Origin: Catonia carolina
Lineage: Eukaryota; Arthropoda; Insecta; Hemiptera; Achilidae
Reading direction: 5' to 3'
DNA: 64,000 nucleotides
Assembly: GCA_035578175.1 (NCBI GenBank)
Contig: JAQMRL010000003.1
Coordinates: 109,652,969 to 109,716,968, forward strand
Position numbers and translations under genes: made by a program. Of this stretch, positions 22,192 to 33,097 are shown in pieces. Positions within the stretch are counted from its first letter, which is position 1, and each line of letters starts with the position of its first letter. The notes beneath the pieces were generated by a model, which was not told where the DNA came from, searched no databases, and saw only the letters and a list, made by a program, of their open reading frames with translations.

Positions 22192-22978
22192 CAGAATATC
22201 TCAAGAACGGAACATCGTACGAACTTCAAACTTGAAACTTAAGTTACATACCACTACCGGACCCGACACGAACATTTTCATCAAAATCGGTCAACCGAAA
22301 GTAGTAGTTTATTCGTGTAATTTTTCACTTCTTTGCGATTTCTCACAAACTGGTCCTACGATGTTTTTTTTAAATCGCCTGGTTTACTAAAAATTTTATG
22401 CTCTACACGATAGGGTAGGCGCCATGTTTGCTGAAACTCTTGGTGAGGGTGTTTTCACGTAAAAACGTGGTTTTTTAAGATTACTTCTTTAATATGTATT
22501 TTAGCACAAAATGTATTAAATAAAAGTGGTAGAGAATTAAAAATCCTACAACTTTTATTTCAAACGATTTTTTGTATGATGCTTAGTTTAGCGGTAATAA
22601 GCGATTTTCTGTTTTTTTCTCACGAAAACGTGTGAAAAATCGATTTTTTAAAGATTTCGGCCTTAGTATGCATTTTACGACATAAGTGTATATAATAAAA
22701 TTTATACGAAACTAAAAGATCTACAACTCTTATTTATAGCATTTTTCTCTACAGAGCCTAGTTCAGCATGAAAGATTGATTTTCCGTATTTTGAAGTATT
22801 TCGAACCGAGGTCGGTTTTCATTTTGCGTCTTTCACTCAAGATTAAAATAAGGTTATGTTTTTTGAGGTTAGTGTTTTGTTTGTTTTTAATGTTTTATTA
22901 CTAATGTTAGATTATATAGTTTAAATTATTTGCATTGGAAAGAGAAAGTTATTTGAGTGTTTCACACCAGATTTTTTT
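22014..22978 (+). mobile_element. HINE-like element, full length
   Basis: Left end TTTTACTTTCCCTTGCC with an expanded 'atctataggccctatagg' segment, (GT)n at 22147-22190, and right hairpin end GTTTCACACCAGATTTTTTT. It is more diverged than 20909-21897. Confidence 0.9.
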
Positions 22979-23353
22979 GTAAGGAGGACACATATGCAAA
23001 AGCAATATTACAAACCAATTTCAGACACGGTAGGGAATTTATTCTCCGTTAGTGACTAACGCATGCGCAGGCCAGTGTCATTTTGCTGGTTGCCAGAAAA
23101 TAGTTTTGTAAGAGACACTTAATTATTTTGATTGTAAATAGCCATATTTGTTTTTTACTTAAGTTTTGTTTAAGTTTTAGTTTTTAGTTAAATTTTGTAA
23201 TAAATTAATAAGTAACTGACTTGTTATAAATGAAAGAGGAAATTTTGTTATTTATTAAACAACCCTGAAAGAACTTTGTTTAAACATAACAATATTTACT
23301 ATTTTTTATCAAACATCCTATGTGTAGGATTTTAAACAGCCGTATTTTGAAAA
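22979..23353. other. Unassigned intergenic sequence
   Basis: AT-rich, without a recognisable coding frame or repeat end. Confidence 0.3.
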
Positions 23354-23638
23354 ATATATTTCTAACCACCAGAATACGGTAACAGAAAACACTTACCAAT
23401 GTTTATAGCGCTTTCGTGTATCTTGTACACATCTTCAGTAAAATAAAATTTTTCTACATCAAAATTTAAAACTTCCTGCTCCTGCGATGGTAGCTTATCT
23501 ACCATCGCGGGAGCAGGAAGTTTTAAATTTTGATGTACAAAAATTTTATTTTACTGAAGATGTGTACAAGATACACGAAAGCGCTATAAACATTGGTAAG
23601 TGTTTTCTGTTACCGTATTCTGGTGGTTAGAAATATAT
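23354..23638. repeat. Fold-back element, ~285-bp near-perfect palindrome
   Basis: Two arms of about 140 bp meet around GATGGTAG-cttat-CTACCATC near 23495. The outer ends are ATATTTCTAACCACCAG and its reverse complement. Arm identity is very high, with single mismatches only. It is non-coding and fits a fold-back MITE; the superfamily is not clear because no unambiguous target duplication can be read in the AT-rich flanks. Confidence 0.85.
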
Positions 23639-23743
23639 ATTTCAATTTCAATTACAATATTTATATATAATTCGCAGTGTATTGTTTTTACACATAATTG
23701 TAAATCCATCAACAATTTTAAAAAATTCTTCCATGAGACTGTT

Positions 23744-24701
23744 TTTTACTTTCTCTTGCCTATATGAATAGGCTATATAGGAAGGAAAGTATTGTTTTCA
23801 TGTCGATTTTTCGCCGGATCTATAAGTTTTCAGACCCCCTGAACCTAAAAAACATGTTTTTAGCGATTGGTGTGTGTGTGTGCGCGCGCGTGTGTGTGTG
23901 TGTGTGTGCGCGCGTGTGCGTGTGTGAACAGGATATCTCAAGAACGAAACATCGTACAAACTTGAAACTTAAGTTACATACGCTACCGGACCCGACACGA
24001 ACATTTTCATCAAAATCGGTCAACCGGAAGTAGTAGTTTATTCATGTAATTTTTCACTCTTTTGCGATTTTCTCAAAAACTGGTTCTACGATTTTTTTTA
24101 AAATCGCCTCATTTACTCAATTTTTTATTCTCTACAAGATAGAGAAGGCGCCATGTTTGCTGGAATTCTTGATCAGGGTGTTTTTACATAAAAAAAGTGT
24201 TTTTTTAAGATTACGGCTTTAATATGTATTATAGCGCAAAAATTTATATAATAAAAAATGTAGATAATTTAAAATTCTACAACTTTTATTTCAAAAATTT
24301 TTTTGTATAACGCTTAGTTTAGCGGTAATTAGCAATTTTCTTTTTTTTCTCACGAAAACGTGTGAAAAATTGATTTTTTTAAGATTTCGGCCTAAGTATG
24401 CATTTAACGACAAAAGTGTGTGTAATCAAATTTATAGGAAATTAAAAGATCTATGACTTTGATTTTAAACATTTTTCTGTACAAAGCCTTATTTAGCATG
24501 AAAAAGTGATTTTCTGTATTTTTAAGCCAAACTGAGGTTGATTTTCCTTTTGTGTCTATCACTCATGATTGAAATAAGGTTATTTTTTTAAGGATAGTTT
24601 TTTGTTTATTTCTAACGTTTTATTACCAATGTTAGGTTATATTGGTCATTATTTTCATTGGCAAGAGAAAGTTGTGTGAGTGTTTCACACCAGATTTTTT
24701 T
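23744..24701 (+). mobile_element. HINE-like element, full length
   Basis: Left end TTTTACTTTCTCTTGCC, a mixed (GT)n/(GC)n alternating tract at 23870-23930 (gtgcgcgcgcgtgtg), and right end GGCAAGAGAAAGTTGTGTGAG with the hairpin and CAGATTTTTTT. Confidence 0.9.
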
Positions 24702-25003
24702 TATAAATATCTGACATTCAAATAAAATTTTAATAACAGTACAGTAGGTCCTTATCATAATGAACTAAATTGCGGAGGTCACAGTCTGGTGTAGAAAAAG
24801 TTCATTATATTGAAATACAGTGAGGCAAAGCAGCAATTTTTGTTAGAGGTGTTACTTTTTACTGTAGTCAAAATCGTATCAAATTTAAAAGTTTTGTTAT
24901 CAATATAAAGTAATTATTAAAGTAAATACAGAGTGATTATAAATGAAATGACAGTTTCGATAGCTTATAGAAAAGGTTAAGGTAATTTACTTACATGATT
25001 ATA

Positions 25004-25830
25004 CAGGGTGATTCACGAAGATATGCATGCAGAAACTTTGGGAGCTCATTGTACATGTAAAAATAATGAAAAAAGTTTATATAAACATGTGTCCGGAAAT
25101 GCTTCGTTTCCGAGTTACGGCTAGCAAAAGTTTTGCCTGGATTTCAGTTCACCAGGTGAAATGAGGTCTTCCTGAAATTCTGGTAAGGTAGATTAAGGGG
25201 CGAATTCAATCATTTCTTATGGTTTTTGATCTGATAAATTGAATAAAACAAGTCCCAGAACTGTAAGTTAAATAGTTTTTAAGAAAAGCAGTGTCAAATG
25301 CAAAAAATGGAGTGAAAAACACATTTTTTCAAGAATAACTTTGTTATTTCACCAAGAAACAGTTAAAATTTTTGAATAAAACATGTAGAAAATTTTATTC
25401 TGAACAAACCGGTGTAAATAAAGTACACAGAAAGCGAATAGATGTTTGATTAAATGAATTTTTATTCATAACAGTACAAAGTAAAATTAACCAGAAAAAC
25501 AAAGATGAAAAAATATGTTTTTTACTCCATTTTTTGCATTTGACACTGGTTTTCTCAAAAACCATTTAACTTACAGTTCTGGGACCTGTTTTATTCAATT
25601 TATCAGGTCAAAAACCATAAGAAACGATTGAATTCGCCCCTTAATCTACCTTACCAGAATTTCAGAAAGACCTCATTTCACCTGATGAGCTGAAATCCCG
25701 GCGAAATCTTTCGCTAGCCGTAACTCGGTAACGAAGCATTTATGGACCCATGTTTATATAAACTTTTTTCATTATTTTTACATGTACAATGAGCTCCCAA
25801 AGTTTCTGCATATCTTCATGAATCACCCTG
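25004..25830. mobile_element. Near-palindromic MITE related to the DD41D family
   Basis: Starts CAGGGTGATTCACGAAG after TA (25002-25003) and ends CATGAATCACCCTG before TA (25831-25832). The arms are inverted copies with the 'gcctggatttcagttcacc' block seen in the MITE at 5413-6422, but the outermost ~60 bp differ (ATATGCATGCAGAAACTTTG). It is a distinct subfamily, inserted in the 3' flank of the mariner-like element. Confidence 0.85.
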
Positions 25831-26029
25831 TATAGAAGAATTCATTAAGTTTTTATTGAAAATATTTACAGACGTTCAATGTGTGCACCATTTGTAACAC
25901 GACAAATATCGACACGGTAGTCGAATTCTTCCCACACACGATAAGCATATGATGGTCAAATATGGCAAGAGCATTTGCGATTCGTTGTTTTAGATCATCG
26001 ATATCTACAGGAAGCGGTGGTACAAAAAC

Positions 26030-26870
26030 TTTTGTCTTTTACATAACCCCATAAGAAAAAGTCACAGGGCGTTAAGTCTGGACTACGAGGTGGCCACGGC
26101 GTAAATACAATGTTTTCCTCACTTGCATGTTTAGGAAGACGTCAATCAAGATAATTTCTGACCTGTAAGTGCCAGTGAAGCGAAGCTCCATCTTGTACAA
26201 AAATGAAGTTATCACTATCTTCCTGGAGTTGAGGCATTAACCATTCATTTAACATGTCCAGATAAATTACTCCGGTTACTGACACTTCATGAAAGAAGAA
26301 CGGCTCGTAAACCTTTTCACGAGATAATGTGCAAAAGACGTTTACTTTAGGTGAATCGCGTGTATGCTGTAAAGTTATTTTTGGTTTTTCTGTGCCCCAT
26401 ATTCTATCATTATGTCTATTAACTTTTCCACTAATGCGAAAATTACATTCATCACTGAAAATTAGGCGATTAAAGAATGCGTCGTCATTTTCAACACAAA
26501 GTTGTATCTCCAGACAAAAATTTTTACGTACAACTTTATCACTGGTATTTAAACTTTGTACTAACTGCAATTTATAAGTTGTCATTTTCAAACATTTCCG
26601 CAGAATTTTCCACACAGTCGACTGAGGAATTTGCAATTTTTCTGAACTTGGTATATAAACATCATGAACTCTATCAATTAGTTCTTCTGTAACAGAAGGT
26701 CTTCCAGTACTCCTCCTTTTACACAGACATCCACTGTTTTCAAAATGTTTATACCAATCATAGATTGATTGCCTTGGTGGTGGTTTACCGTATCTTGTTC
26801 TGAAATGATGTTGCACAACTGTAACCGAGTTTTTTTTGGCTAACTCAAGAACACAATAAGCTTTCTCCAC
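26030..26870 (-). pseudogene. Mariner-like transposase with a stop before the third catalytic residue
   Basis: Cut-and-paste transposase. The frame from 26870 has an N-terminal DUF4817-type helix-turn-helix (LELAKKNSVTVVQHHFRTRYG), a second helix-turn-helix ending in QSTVWKILRK, the first catalytic motif IFSDECNF and the second, FVQDGASLHW. A TGA at 26142-26144 ends it. The same frame then reads WPPRSPDLTPCDFFLWG at about 26110-26060, where the third catalytic aspartate would be. One stop therefore separates the catalytic triad. N-terminal length fits the family. Confidence 0.8.
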
Positions 26871-27174
26871 TTAAATAGCGGCCATTTCGCTAGGTTGGTC
26901 ATTGTAACAGCAGTCAACAACAAAATGCTAGCAACAGTTGTACCAACATAAACATAAAAAATTCCCTAAAAACCTATATCATTAACTATATTAAAATACA
27001 CCAGTTTGATGTTTAAGAAGCTGACGAAAGTGTCTATTTAATTTATAATCAATCGTACATTAAAATATTTTTTACTTATCATGGTTATAGCCAGTGGCAG
27101 CACCGGAAAAACTCGTCTTAACAACGGTATTTAGATGTCACAAAACGGGCAAAATAATCAGACACATATAGATT

Positions 27175-27569
27175 GTTGTTGTTTAGGTCATCAGCCAAAA
27201 GTCTGGTTTGAACCTGTAGAGGTTTTACTAAGTGAAACGAGGAGTGAGGTGGTTTACCTTTGCCTTCCTCACTGAGTGAAAAAGTACGCTTATCAGCATG
27301 CTGGGTCCTCTGAAAAGCACATATTTTCCACTCTGCAAATGACACCTTCACTTCATTCACCACAGGGTCTGGCTGTATAAAAAAATTCATTACTTTCAGA
27401 GGAGATAACTCTGATTAGTGTCTTTTACACCTCTACCTCTTCTGTTCTTAAATGATTCAGTCATTTAATTGGCTGACCATGTGATAAGAAACGAAATTAT
27501 TTATTTTAACCCTGCACCGAACAGATTGAGAGTAAATAATTTGACACTCTACCTGTCTGTTATGGGCAG
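27175..27569 (+). repeat. SINE-B copy B
   Basis: Starts GTTGTTGTTTAGGTC and ends TTATGGGCAG, flanked by the 11-bp target duplication ACATATAGATT (27164-27174 and 27570-27580). The hairpin near the 5' end is mutated (CAGCC-AAAA-GTCTG), but the box B-like GGTTTGAACCT is kept. Confidence 0.85.
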
Positions 27570-28497
27570 ACATATAGATTAAGAAACTGTAAATATAGTT
27601 CTATAATGTTAAGTTTTCTTACTAATAATGGAATTCTTGTAACACATTAAGCTACATTTTCATACACACTTTACGTTATTCTTTCATCAGAGTTTTTTTT
27701 TACATTTAAATTAAAACGGAAAATACAGTACAGTAACATGTAGAAGTATAAATTGAAAAAAATAACTATATTAATCACTGATATTAAAAAATTGTTTATT
27801 TTTAACTGAGTGCTGGACTGATGTTTCTTTTATTAAATAAATTCTTTAAATTGCCTAAAACCTAAAATGTTCATAAAAGTGTTTGACATCTGAAGGGTCC
27901 AAGGGAAAAACGATCAATCTCACAAAATTCGAAAATTGAGTTTTCCGCGCCATATAATGTAGTTTCCTGCAGTTATTTCACCATCAATTTTATACATGGT
28001 AATAATGATAGTTGTCACAGTTATTGAGGCTTTTTCAAAACTGTTATACGGGAAAAAAGATCAGTCTCCAGTAAAACATCGGAAGAACGATCAGACTCCG
28101 ATTAGCCGTGATATTTTTACGTTCAAAGAATATAATATTTACGTTACCGACACAGGAGGCTGTGGCTTATTTAGTTATTGAAGTGTTGCAGGCTATGTTG
28201 TAATTTGGTAAAATATTTTATCTACCATTGTCTCATTCCTCTTTACTTTCAACAATTAACTTACGATTTGCAAATTATTGAAATTAGCTTGTTTTGTTTT
28301 TTCCAGGATTCAAAATCAATAAATTGATAGAGTGTATTCTTACAAATTAAATTAAAAAATTAAATAGCATCAGTTATTATTTGGTAGCAATTAACTAAAG
28401 AGAAATTAATGGAAAATGATCAGATCGAAGTTATCAGTAATATAAGTTATCAGAGATCTAAGTAACGATCAGTAGTAATAATAGTCAGTAATCTTAA

Positions 28498-29628
28498 CCC
28501 GAGAGCAATCGCTGCGTGTCACTATGACCCGCGTCGGTATTGTATTTTCTATCCTGACTGTACTGTTGGCGACACATGTATGCCACGCTCTGTACCTTAC
28601 TCCCTACAACTAATCTACAGATACCCACCTGTTCATTTAGTTTACGTGAAGCGTTCGTTGTTGATAGACATCTGCGGGTCACCGTGACCCACCGCGACCG
28701 TTTGTGTATACGTATTGAACCTAACAAGAGTGTGTTATATGCGCTGTCTTTGGCTGTGTTTTGTATATTTTATCGTTATAATAATTATATTTGACGTATT
28801 ACTTATCAGTTTCTTTATTTTTTTAGTTATATCGTGTAAATAATAAATATCATAGATTACGTTTAAAACATATTAGTAAAATGGATGAGCGAGCAATTCT
28901 TCATTTTTTGGAAAACGACGATAGATCAGAGGATGGTTTCGAAGAAGATATGAGTGATATTGGTAGTTACGTAGATCCTGAAGAAGAAGTAGCTGACGAT
29001 CGTGAAAGAAATACCGATACGGAACAGAGTTCAGAAGAAGAAGAGAAAGAAATACGCGATGACTCTGTTGACAATAGCACTTCGGAAGATGAAATTCCTT
29101 TAGCCTATCGTGGATATTATATTGGAAAGGACCAGACCAAATGGAAAAAAGCTGAGCCTACACAATCAGTGCGTACCAGGCAACGAAATATAGTTTTGCA
29201 GCGGCCTGGTTGTAAGGGCGTGGCAAGACAAGCCAATACTCCTCTAGAATTTTAATTTTAAAAAATGTTTAACTAACCGCAATAAAATGTTATGTTTTCA
29301 GTATCTCTTAAATGTTAATAACTTGTTTTCAATAGTATTTCACGCAGTATTTGTTTTAATTATTTTAGAAAATTAATGAATTCACCATAATGTTTTTGTA
29401 AGGTAAAATTGTAAAGGCTTTTCTTTGTATCATTTAAATAACTTTAATAAATCAATTTTTGTTTGAGAATGTGTTGTTTACTTATTTAATACCCCAAATT
29501 ATGTCAATAAAATGCTAAAATAACAAAACACAAAATGAAAACAGTTAAAAACGAAAATTTCAAATGCGGGTCATGAATGACCCGCAGCGACCCAAATAGG
29601 TGACACAAAGCTTGCGATTGCTCCCGGG
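28498..29628 (+). mobile_element. piggyBac element with internal deletion
   Basis: TTAA duplications (28494-28497 and 29629-29632) flank ends CCCGAGAGCAATCGC and GCGATTGCTCCCGGG, both hallmarks of piggyBac. The element keeps only the N-terminal part of its transposase (28881-29255). Several subterminal palindromes of the form GGGTCA-N-TGACCC are present (28676-28690, 29565-29586, and a half-form near 28517). Confidence 0.9.
28881..29255 (+). pseudogene. piggyBac transposase N-terminal fragment
   Basis: 124 codons from ATG. An acidic N-terminus (DDRSEDGFEEDMSDIG...DTEQSSEEEEKE) is followed by YYIGKDQTKWKK and VLQRPGCKGVARQANTPLEF, the start of the conserved piggyBac transposase region. The DDD catalytic core and the C-terminal cysteine-rich domain are absent because the element is internally deleted. 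The open frame is otherwise clean. A truncated N-terminal product without catalytic activity is conceivable. Confidence 0.85.
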
Positions 29629-30155
29629 TTAAGAAACCCAAAGAGTTATTAGAAAAATACATGTAGCCTATGATTTAAAAGTGTTAAATTTAAAAGAGTT
29701 AAAGTAATCAAATCTAAGTAATAATCAGTAGTCTTAAGTAACTCAAATTCACAGAAAGAGTGATCAAACTCCAAACACGTACTTGGAAAAACATTTTTTT
29801 AAAAAGAAGGGTAAATGCTAGACTTCCTATACTAGGTGAAATTATAAAATACAATATAACAATGTTAATAAAAAATAAAACACTTATGTATACATTTTTG
29901 ATTTTTTGTTCTGAGTCTTGAAACTTTAAAATGCTTCTGGTGAAAAATTTTTGTTTTGTGAGACTGATCGTTCTTCCCGTGGACCCTTAGGCAATTTAAA
30001 GAATTTAAATTGCCTAAAACCTAAAATGATCATAAAAGTGTTGGACATCTTGTTCTTCTGATAAATCTTTTCTTTTAATAATAAATTTCACTAACCTTCC
30101 TTATAAACTGCTTCAACTTTTATCTTCACTTACACGTGTTTCGGTGGTTCGGTGT

Positions 30156-30254
30156 TTCGTGTTTCTAATGTTTTATTACTAATGTTTGGTTTATTGTTAA
30201 TTATTTGCATTGGCAAGAGAAAGTTGTGTGAGTGTTTCACACCAGATTTTTAAT
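30156..30254 (+). repeat. HINE-like 3'-end fragment
   Basis: The last ~95 bp of the repeat (TTTCTAATGTTTTATTAC... to the GTGTGAGTGTTTCACAC hairpin and CAGATTTTTAA). It is preceded by a CACGTGTTTCGGTGG block also found at 34236-34250. Confidence 0.8.
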
Positions 30255-30482
30255 TTTGATAAGACTTGGATCAGTTTTCAGGATAAAAGAAACCAAACAA
30301 ATTATAAATAAATTTATATATTGAAATTTAAATTAATTACAGTTAGTGTTTGTACATTACAACTGGCTGGAACACATTAAAAATTTATATTTATAACAAA
30401 ATTTATGACTGGCTCAAATCACACAACTTTTGTTAGAACTCAATCGACGACTCCCAAATTGTTATTCTTATAAACTGGTTTG

Positions 30483-30555
30483 TTAAAAATTATAATCATC
30501 TGGGTGATAAAGTTCACTTAATAAACGGTAAACGTACGAGGGCGCATGACCTCCA
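30483..30555 (-). CDS. eIF2B2: eIF2B-beta, last coding exon
   Basis: Begins after CAG at 30558-30556, completes a threonine codon split with the previous exon, reads [20 protein letters not shown] and stops at TAA (30483-30485). This is the extreme C-terminus of the Rossmann-like domain and the most conserved tail in the family. It is only 73 bases long and was located by its protein motif. No clear AATAAA could be assigned downstream. Confidence 0.95.
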
Positions 30556-30722
30556 CTGTTCAAACAAAACATACCAAATCGGTTAAATTTAAGTAGTTAA
30601 TTAGACAAAGAAATAAAATAAAATCTACGGGTAAGTGCACAGTGAATGCTGGGCGCAGGTTGCTTGTGTGGTTACAGGTCGCTTACAAGTGGGAACCTGC
30701 TAGCAGAAAATATGCCATTATA

Positions 30723-31489
30723 ACGGTTGTTTTATTAAGGATGCAACCCTGATTATAAGAAGATAGAAGTAATACATCAGTTTTTCTGTCCCCCAATCGG
30801 TATGTTGGCAACAGTGTACTCAAGGCCAACTACCTACGACAGTTAAAATGTTCCAGTCGCCAGTAGTCGTTTTGTTATATTGTGTCGGCAATGGTTTTTT
30901 TTTAAGGAAGAACGTGCGTTTATTCAGCGTGTTTCAGTTCATGAGTTACGCCAACATGATAAGGATGCAAATGTTACTTTTTCGTAGCTCTGAAAACAGT
31001 AGTTAATGTTAGCCCAGCTTGCGATGATAATCTTCTAAGCGATTTTTTAGGTGATTGAGTCAAATGATTTTTCAAATCTTTGAGAACTTCCGCGGTTAAA
31101 TTTGTTGGCTGGCGAGGTGGTTTCTCATCGAGTACACTCCCAGTTCTACGGAATTTATTTATCAAACGCAATATTGACGATTTATTCGGAACGGCAGAAC
31201 AGGGAAATTTCAACTGAAACTTATCCTGCACACATTTGTAAGATTTATTTGCTATGTAAGTCTCTACAATAAACACGCGTTCTTCCTTGGAAAAAACCAT
31301 TGCTGACACAGTATAAAGAAACGACTGCAGCTGTCACCACACTAATGTTTGACTGGAACATTTTAACTGTTTTAGGTAGTTGGCCTTGAGTACACTGTTG
31401 CCAACATACCAATTGGGGGACAGAAAATTTACCGATGGATTACTTCTATCTTCTTTTAATCAGGGTTGCGTCCTTAATAAAACACCCGT
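30723..31489 (-). mobile_element. Family M mariner-like element, copy 2 (eIF2B last intron)
   Basis: The left end, ACGGTTGTTTTATTAAGG after TA (30721-30722), and the right end, AAAACACCCGT before TA (31490-31491), enclose 767 bp. The minus frame 31309-30974 encodes the same N-terminal helix-turn-helix as copy 1 (SKEERVFIVETYIANKSYKC) and runs 111 codons. All catalytic motifs are deleted. Confidence 0.85.
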
Positions 31490-31990
31490 TATTTTAATCT
31501 GACCTCTCACTGTAAACACTGGTGGGGGAACCTGCGCATATCAGCTCAGGTTTGTTTTGTACAATCCTGTGTGCTGGTCGGCTGGCAGGTTGCTGAGTAC
31601 TTGGAATTGTAATATGTATTCATAAATAATAACTTGTTAATTAATTTCAATAACATGGTTTATAATAACATCACTGAGCCGAGCGATTCAATTTCAATCC
31701 AGACACAGAGATTCACTTCCACCAGTCTACAGCATTGACGACCTCGCAAGAGAGAAGATTATGCTTCCGCCCGTCGACCGGTCATCGCCCGCTGACGCGA
31801 ACGATGCCCACAGCGGTCCCTCGACTGAGCTTTACGCCTACACCGGACACAATGAAGCAGCCATCGATGCACTATTGTGAGAGAAGAAGATGAAGTTTCC
31901 GCTGGATGACAACATGCCATGTCGCCCAGCTCCTTGACTGCCACAACGACAATGACCAACGCTTCCCATCAAGACGACCACCGCTTAAAC

Positions 31991-32006
31991 GGCCCTTTTC
32001 AGGGCC
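31991..32006 (+). promoter_or_regulatory. Histone mRNA-type 3' stem-loop
   Basis: GGCCCTTTTCAGGGCC forms a perfect 6-bp stem closed by UUUC, the exact form bound by SLBP in replication-dependent histone mRNAs. It is followed by ACCAAA, the usual 3' flank. No CAAGAAAGA-type histone downstream element is evident, and no histone coding sequence precedes it. Confidence 0.75.
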
Positions 32007-32035
32007 ACCAAAAATTAAAGGTTTACCTCGCCACT

Positions 32036-32706
32036 TTTGAGTCGAGATTGGCCTATGATTGTCGGGAGGTGTTGAATGCCGTGGCCAAGCGTAACGTGGT
32101 GACGCTGCGCTGGGTGCCGGGGCACCAGGGAGTGCCTGGAAATGAGAGAGCGGATGCCTTAGCAAAGAAAAGTGCAGCCTCTCACTTCATAGGCCCAGAG
32201 CCATTCTGTGGAATTGGTGAGGGCTATTTTAGAGGTATAGTCAGGGCCTGGGAAGAGCAGGCTAAAACCTCCTATTGGGAACAGGTGCCAGGTTGTGTAC
32301 AGGCAAAGAAATTCATTGCCTATTCCAGCAGGAAGGCTGGGATATATAATAGACTAGGAAGACAGGACTTGAGGAGGGTAGTGGGCCTGATGACTGGTCA
32401 TTGTAGTCTTGGGTATCATTTATCCAAGATAGGAAGTGCTGAAGAGAGCCTGTGTAGATTCTGTCACGAGGCAGAGGAGAAGGCTGAGCACATTTTATGC
32501 AGTTGCAAAGTGGTTGGCTGCAAAAGAAGAGCGCTGATGGGTAAGGAGGTGTTAACACCTACTCAGGTAAGTGCAATAGATCCTAGGCAGATCCTGCGCT
32601 TTATTGAAAGTGTGGGGTTGGCTTAAATAAGGAAAAGGGGCAATCACAAAAGATCTTTTAGGTCGCGGTGAGGAGGGGCTGCAGAAGCCTGAACGCCCAC
32701 ACAGTA
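32036..32706 (+). pseudogene. 5'-truncated LINE 3' end with RNase H, copy 1
   Basis: Flanked by the target duplication CGCCACT (32029-32035 and 32707-32713). The frame to 32626 carries the end of an RNase H domain (VTLRWVPGHQGVPGNERADA, including the GNERAD aspartate). A basic linker follows, then a zinc-binding tail (CRFCHEAEEKAEHILCSC). The 3' end is GAACGCCCACACAGTA. Copies 2 and 3 lie at 33098-33707 and 34882-35429. It belongs to an RNase H-bearing clade such as I or R1; which one is not settled. Confidence 0.8.
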
Positions 32707-32774
32707 CGCCACTAAATGTCGCCATCCGGTGACACTGTTTACGGTTATATTCTGTTATACTGTAAACAGTTATA

Positions 32775-32948
32775 CTCATACAGTTAACCAACAAAAGGTT
32801 CCGCGATATTTGTGTATGTTCTCGGTATAGAATAAGTTGTTATATTTGTCGTACTGAAATTAAAGCAGTCATGCATACGCACTGATGCTTTTCCCCCTTT
32901 AACCCTAGTTGCAAAAAAAGGTAAACTCGTGACTCAAGTGACTATACA
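32775..32948 (+). repeat. Tc1-like element end fragment
   Basis: Matches the right end of the element at 5409-7603: CAAAAGGTTCCGCGATAT through AACTCAAGTGACTATAC-like sequence (here ACTCAAGTGACTATACA). Only the last ~170 bp are present. Confidence 0.65.
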
Positions 32949-33097
32949 TTGCGGAAAATTCAAAGACGTCAAATGACCAGAGATCCGCAAAACAGAAAAG
33001 TTTAGTGACGAGGTCAATTGACGGGCTCAGCAGCGAAAGAGTTAACTAAACATCCGTTTCCAGTCTCTTATGTCAAGATATGGATCAAATGACAATA

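Larger units (their letters stand above)
24929..27055 (-). mobile_element. Tc1/mariner-like element with nested MITE
   Basis: The left end, CAGAGTGATTATAAATG after TA (24927-24928), has a decayed partner near 27037-27055 (ATTTATAATCAATCG before TA). The element contains a damaged transposase on the minus strand (26030-26870). An 827-bp MITE sits in its 3' flank at 25004-25830. Boundaries are moderately certain. Confidence 0.65.
27893..29988. mobile_element. Unclassified terminal-inverted-repeat element hosting a piggyBac insertion
   Basis: Ends AAGGGTCCAAGGGAAAAACG and, reversed, AAGGGTCCACGGGAAGAACG continue matching for about 35 bp through a GATCARTCTCACAAAA block. The interior repeats 'aacgatcag' motifs and has no transposase outside the nested piggyBac element (28498-29628). 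A direct repeat of about 51 bp flanks it on both sides (27842-27892 and 30005-30054). The superfamily is unknown. Confidence 0.6.
31742..32736 (+). mobile_element. Histone-stem-loop element, copy A, split by a LINE
   Basis: 31742-32035 and 32707-32736 together match the uninterrupted copy at 34552-34830. A plus-strand frame, with one stop relative to copy B, reads SSPADANDAHSGPSTEL...GHNEAAIDALL, which I do not recognise. After it come CGCTTAAAC, the 16-base histone-type hairpin, ACCAAA, and the shared 3' end GTCGCCATCCGGTGACACT. The LINE insert is bounded by CGCCACT on both sides. The 5' limit is uncertain and could lie further left. Confidence 0.6.

Noticed and set aside
32036..32706. A chimeric element joining the histone-stem-loop sequence to the RNase H LINE
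   Set aside because: CGCCACT on both sides shows the LINE simply inserted into the histone-stem-loop element; the uninterrupted copy at 34552-34830 confirms it.
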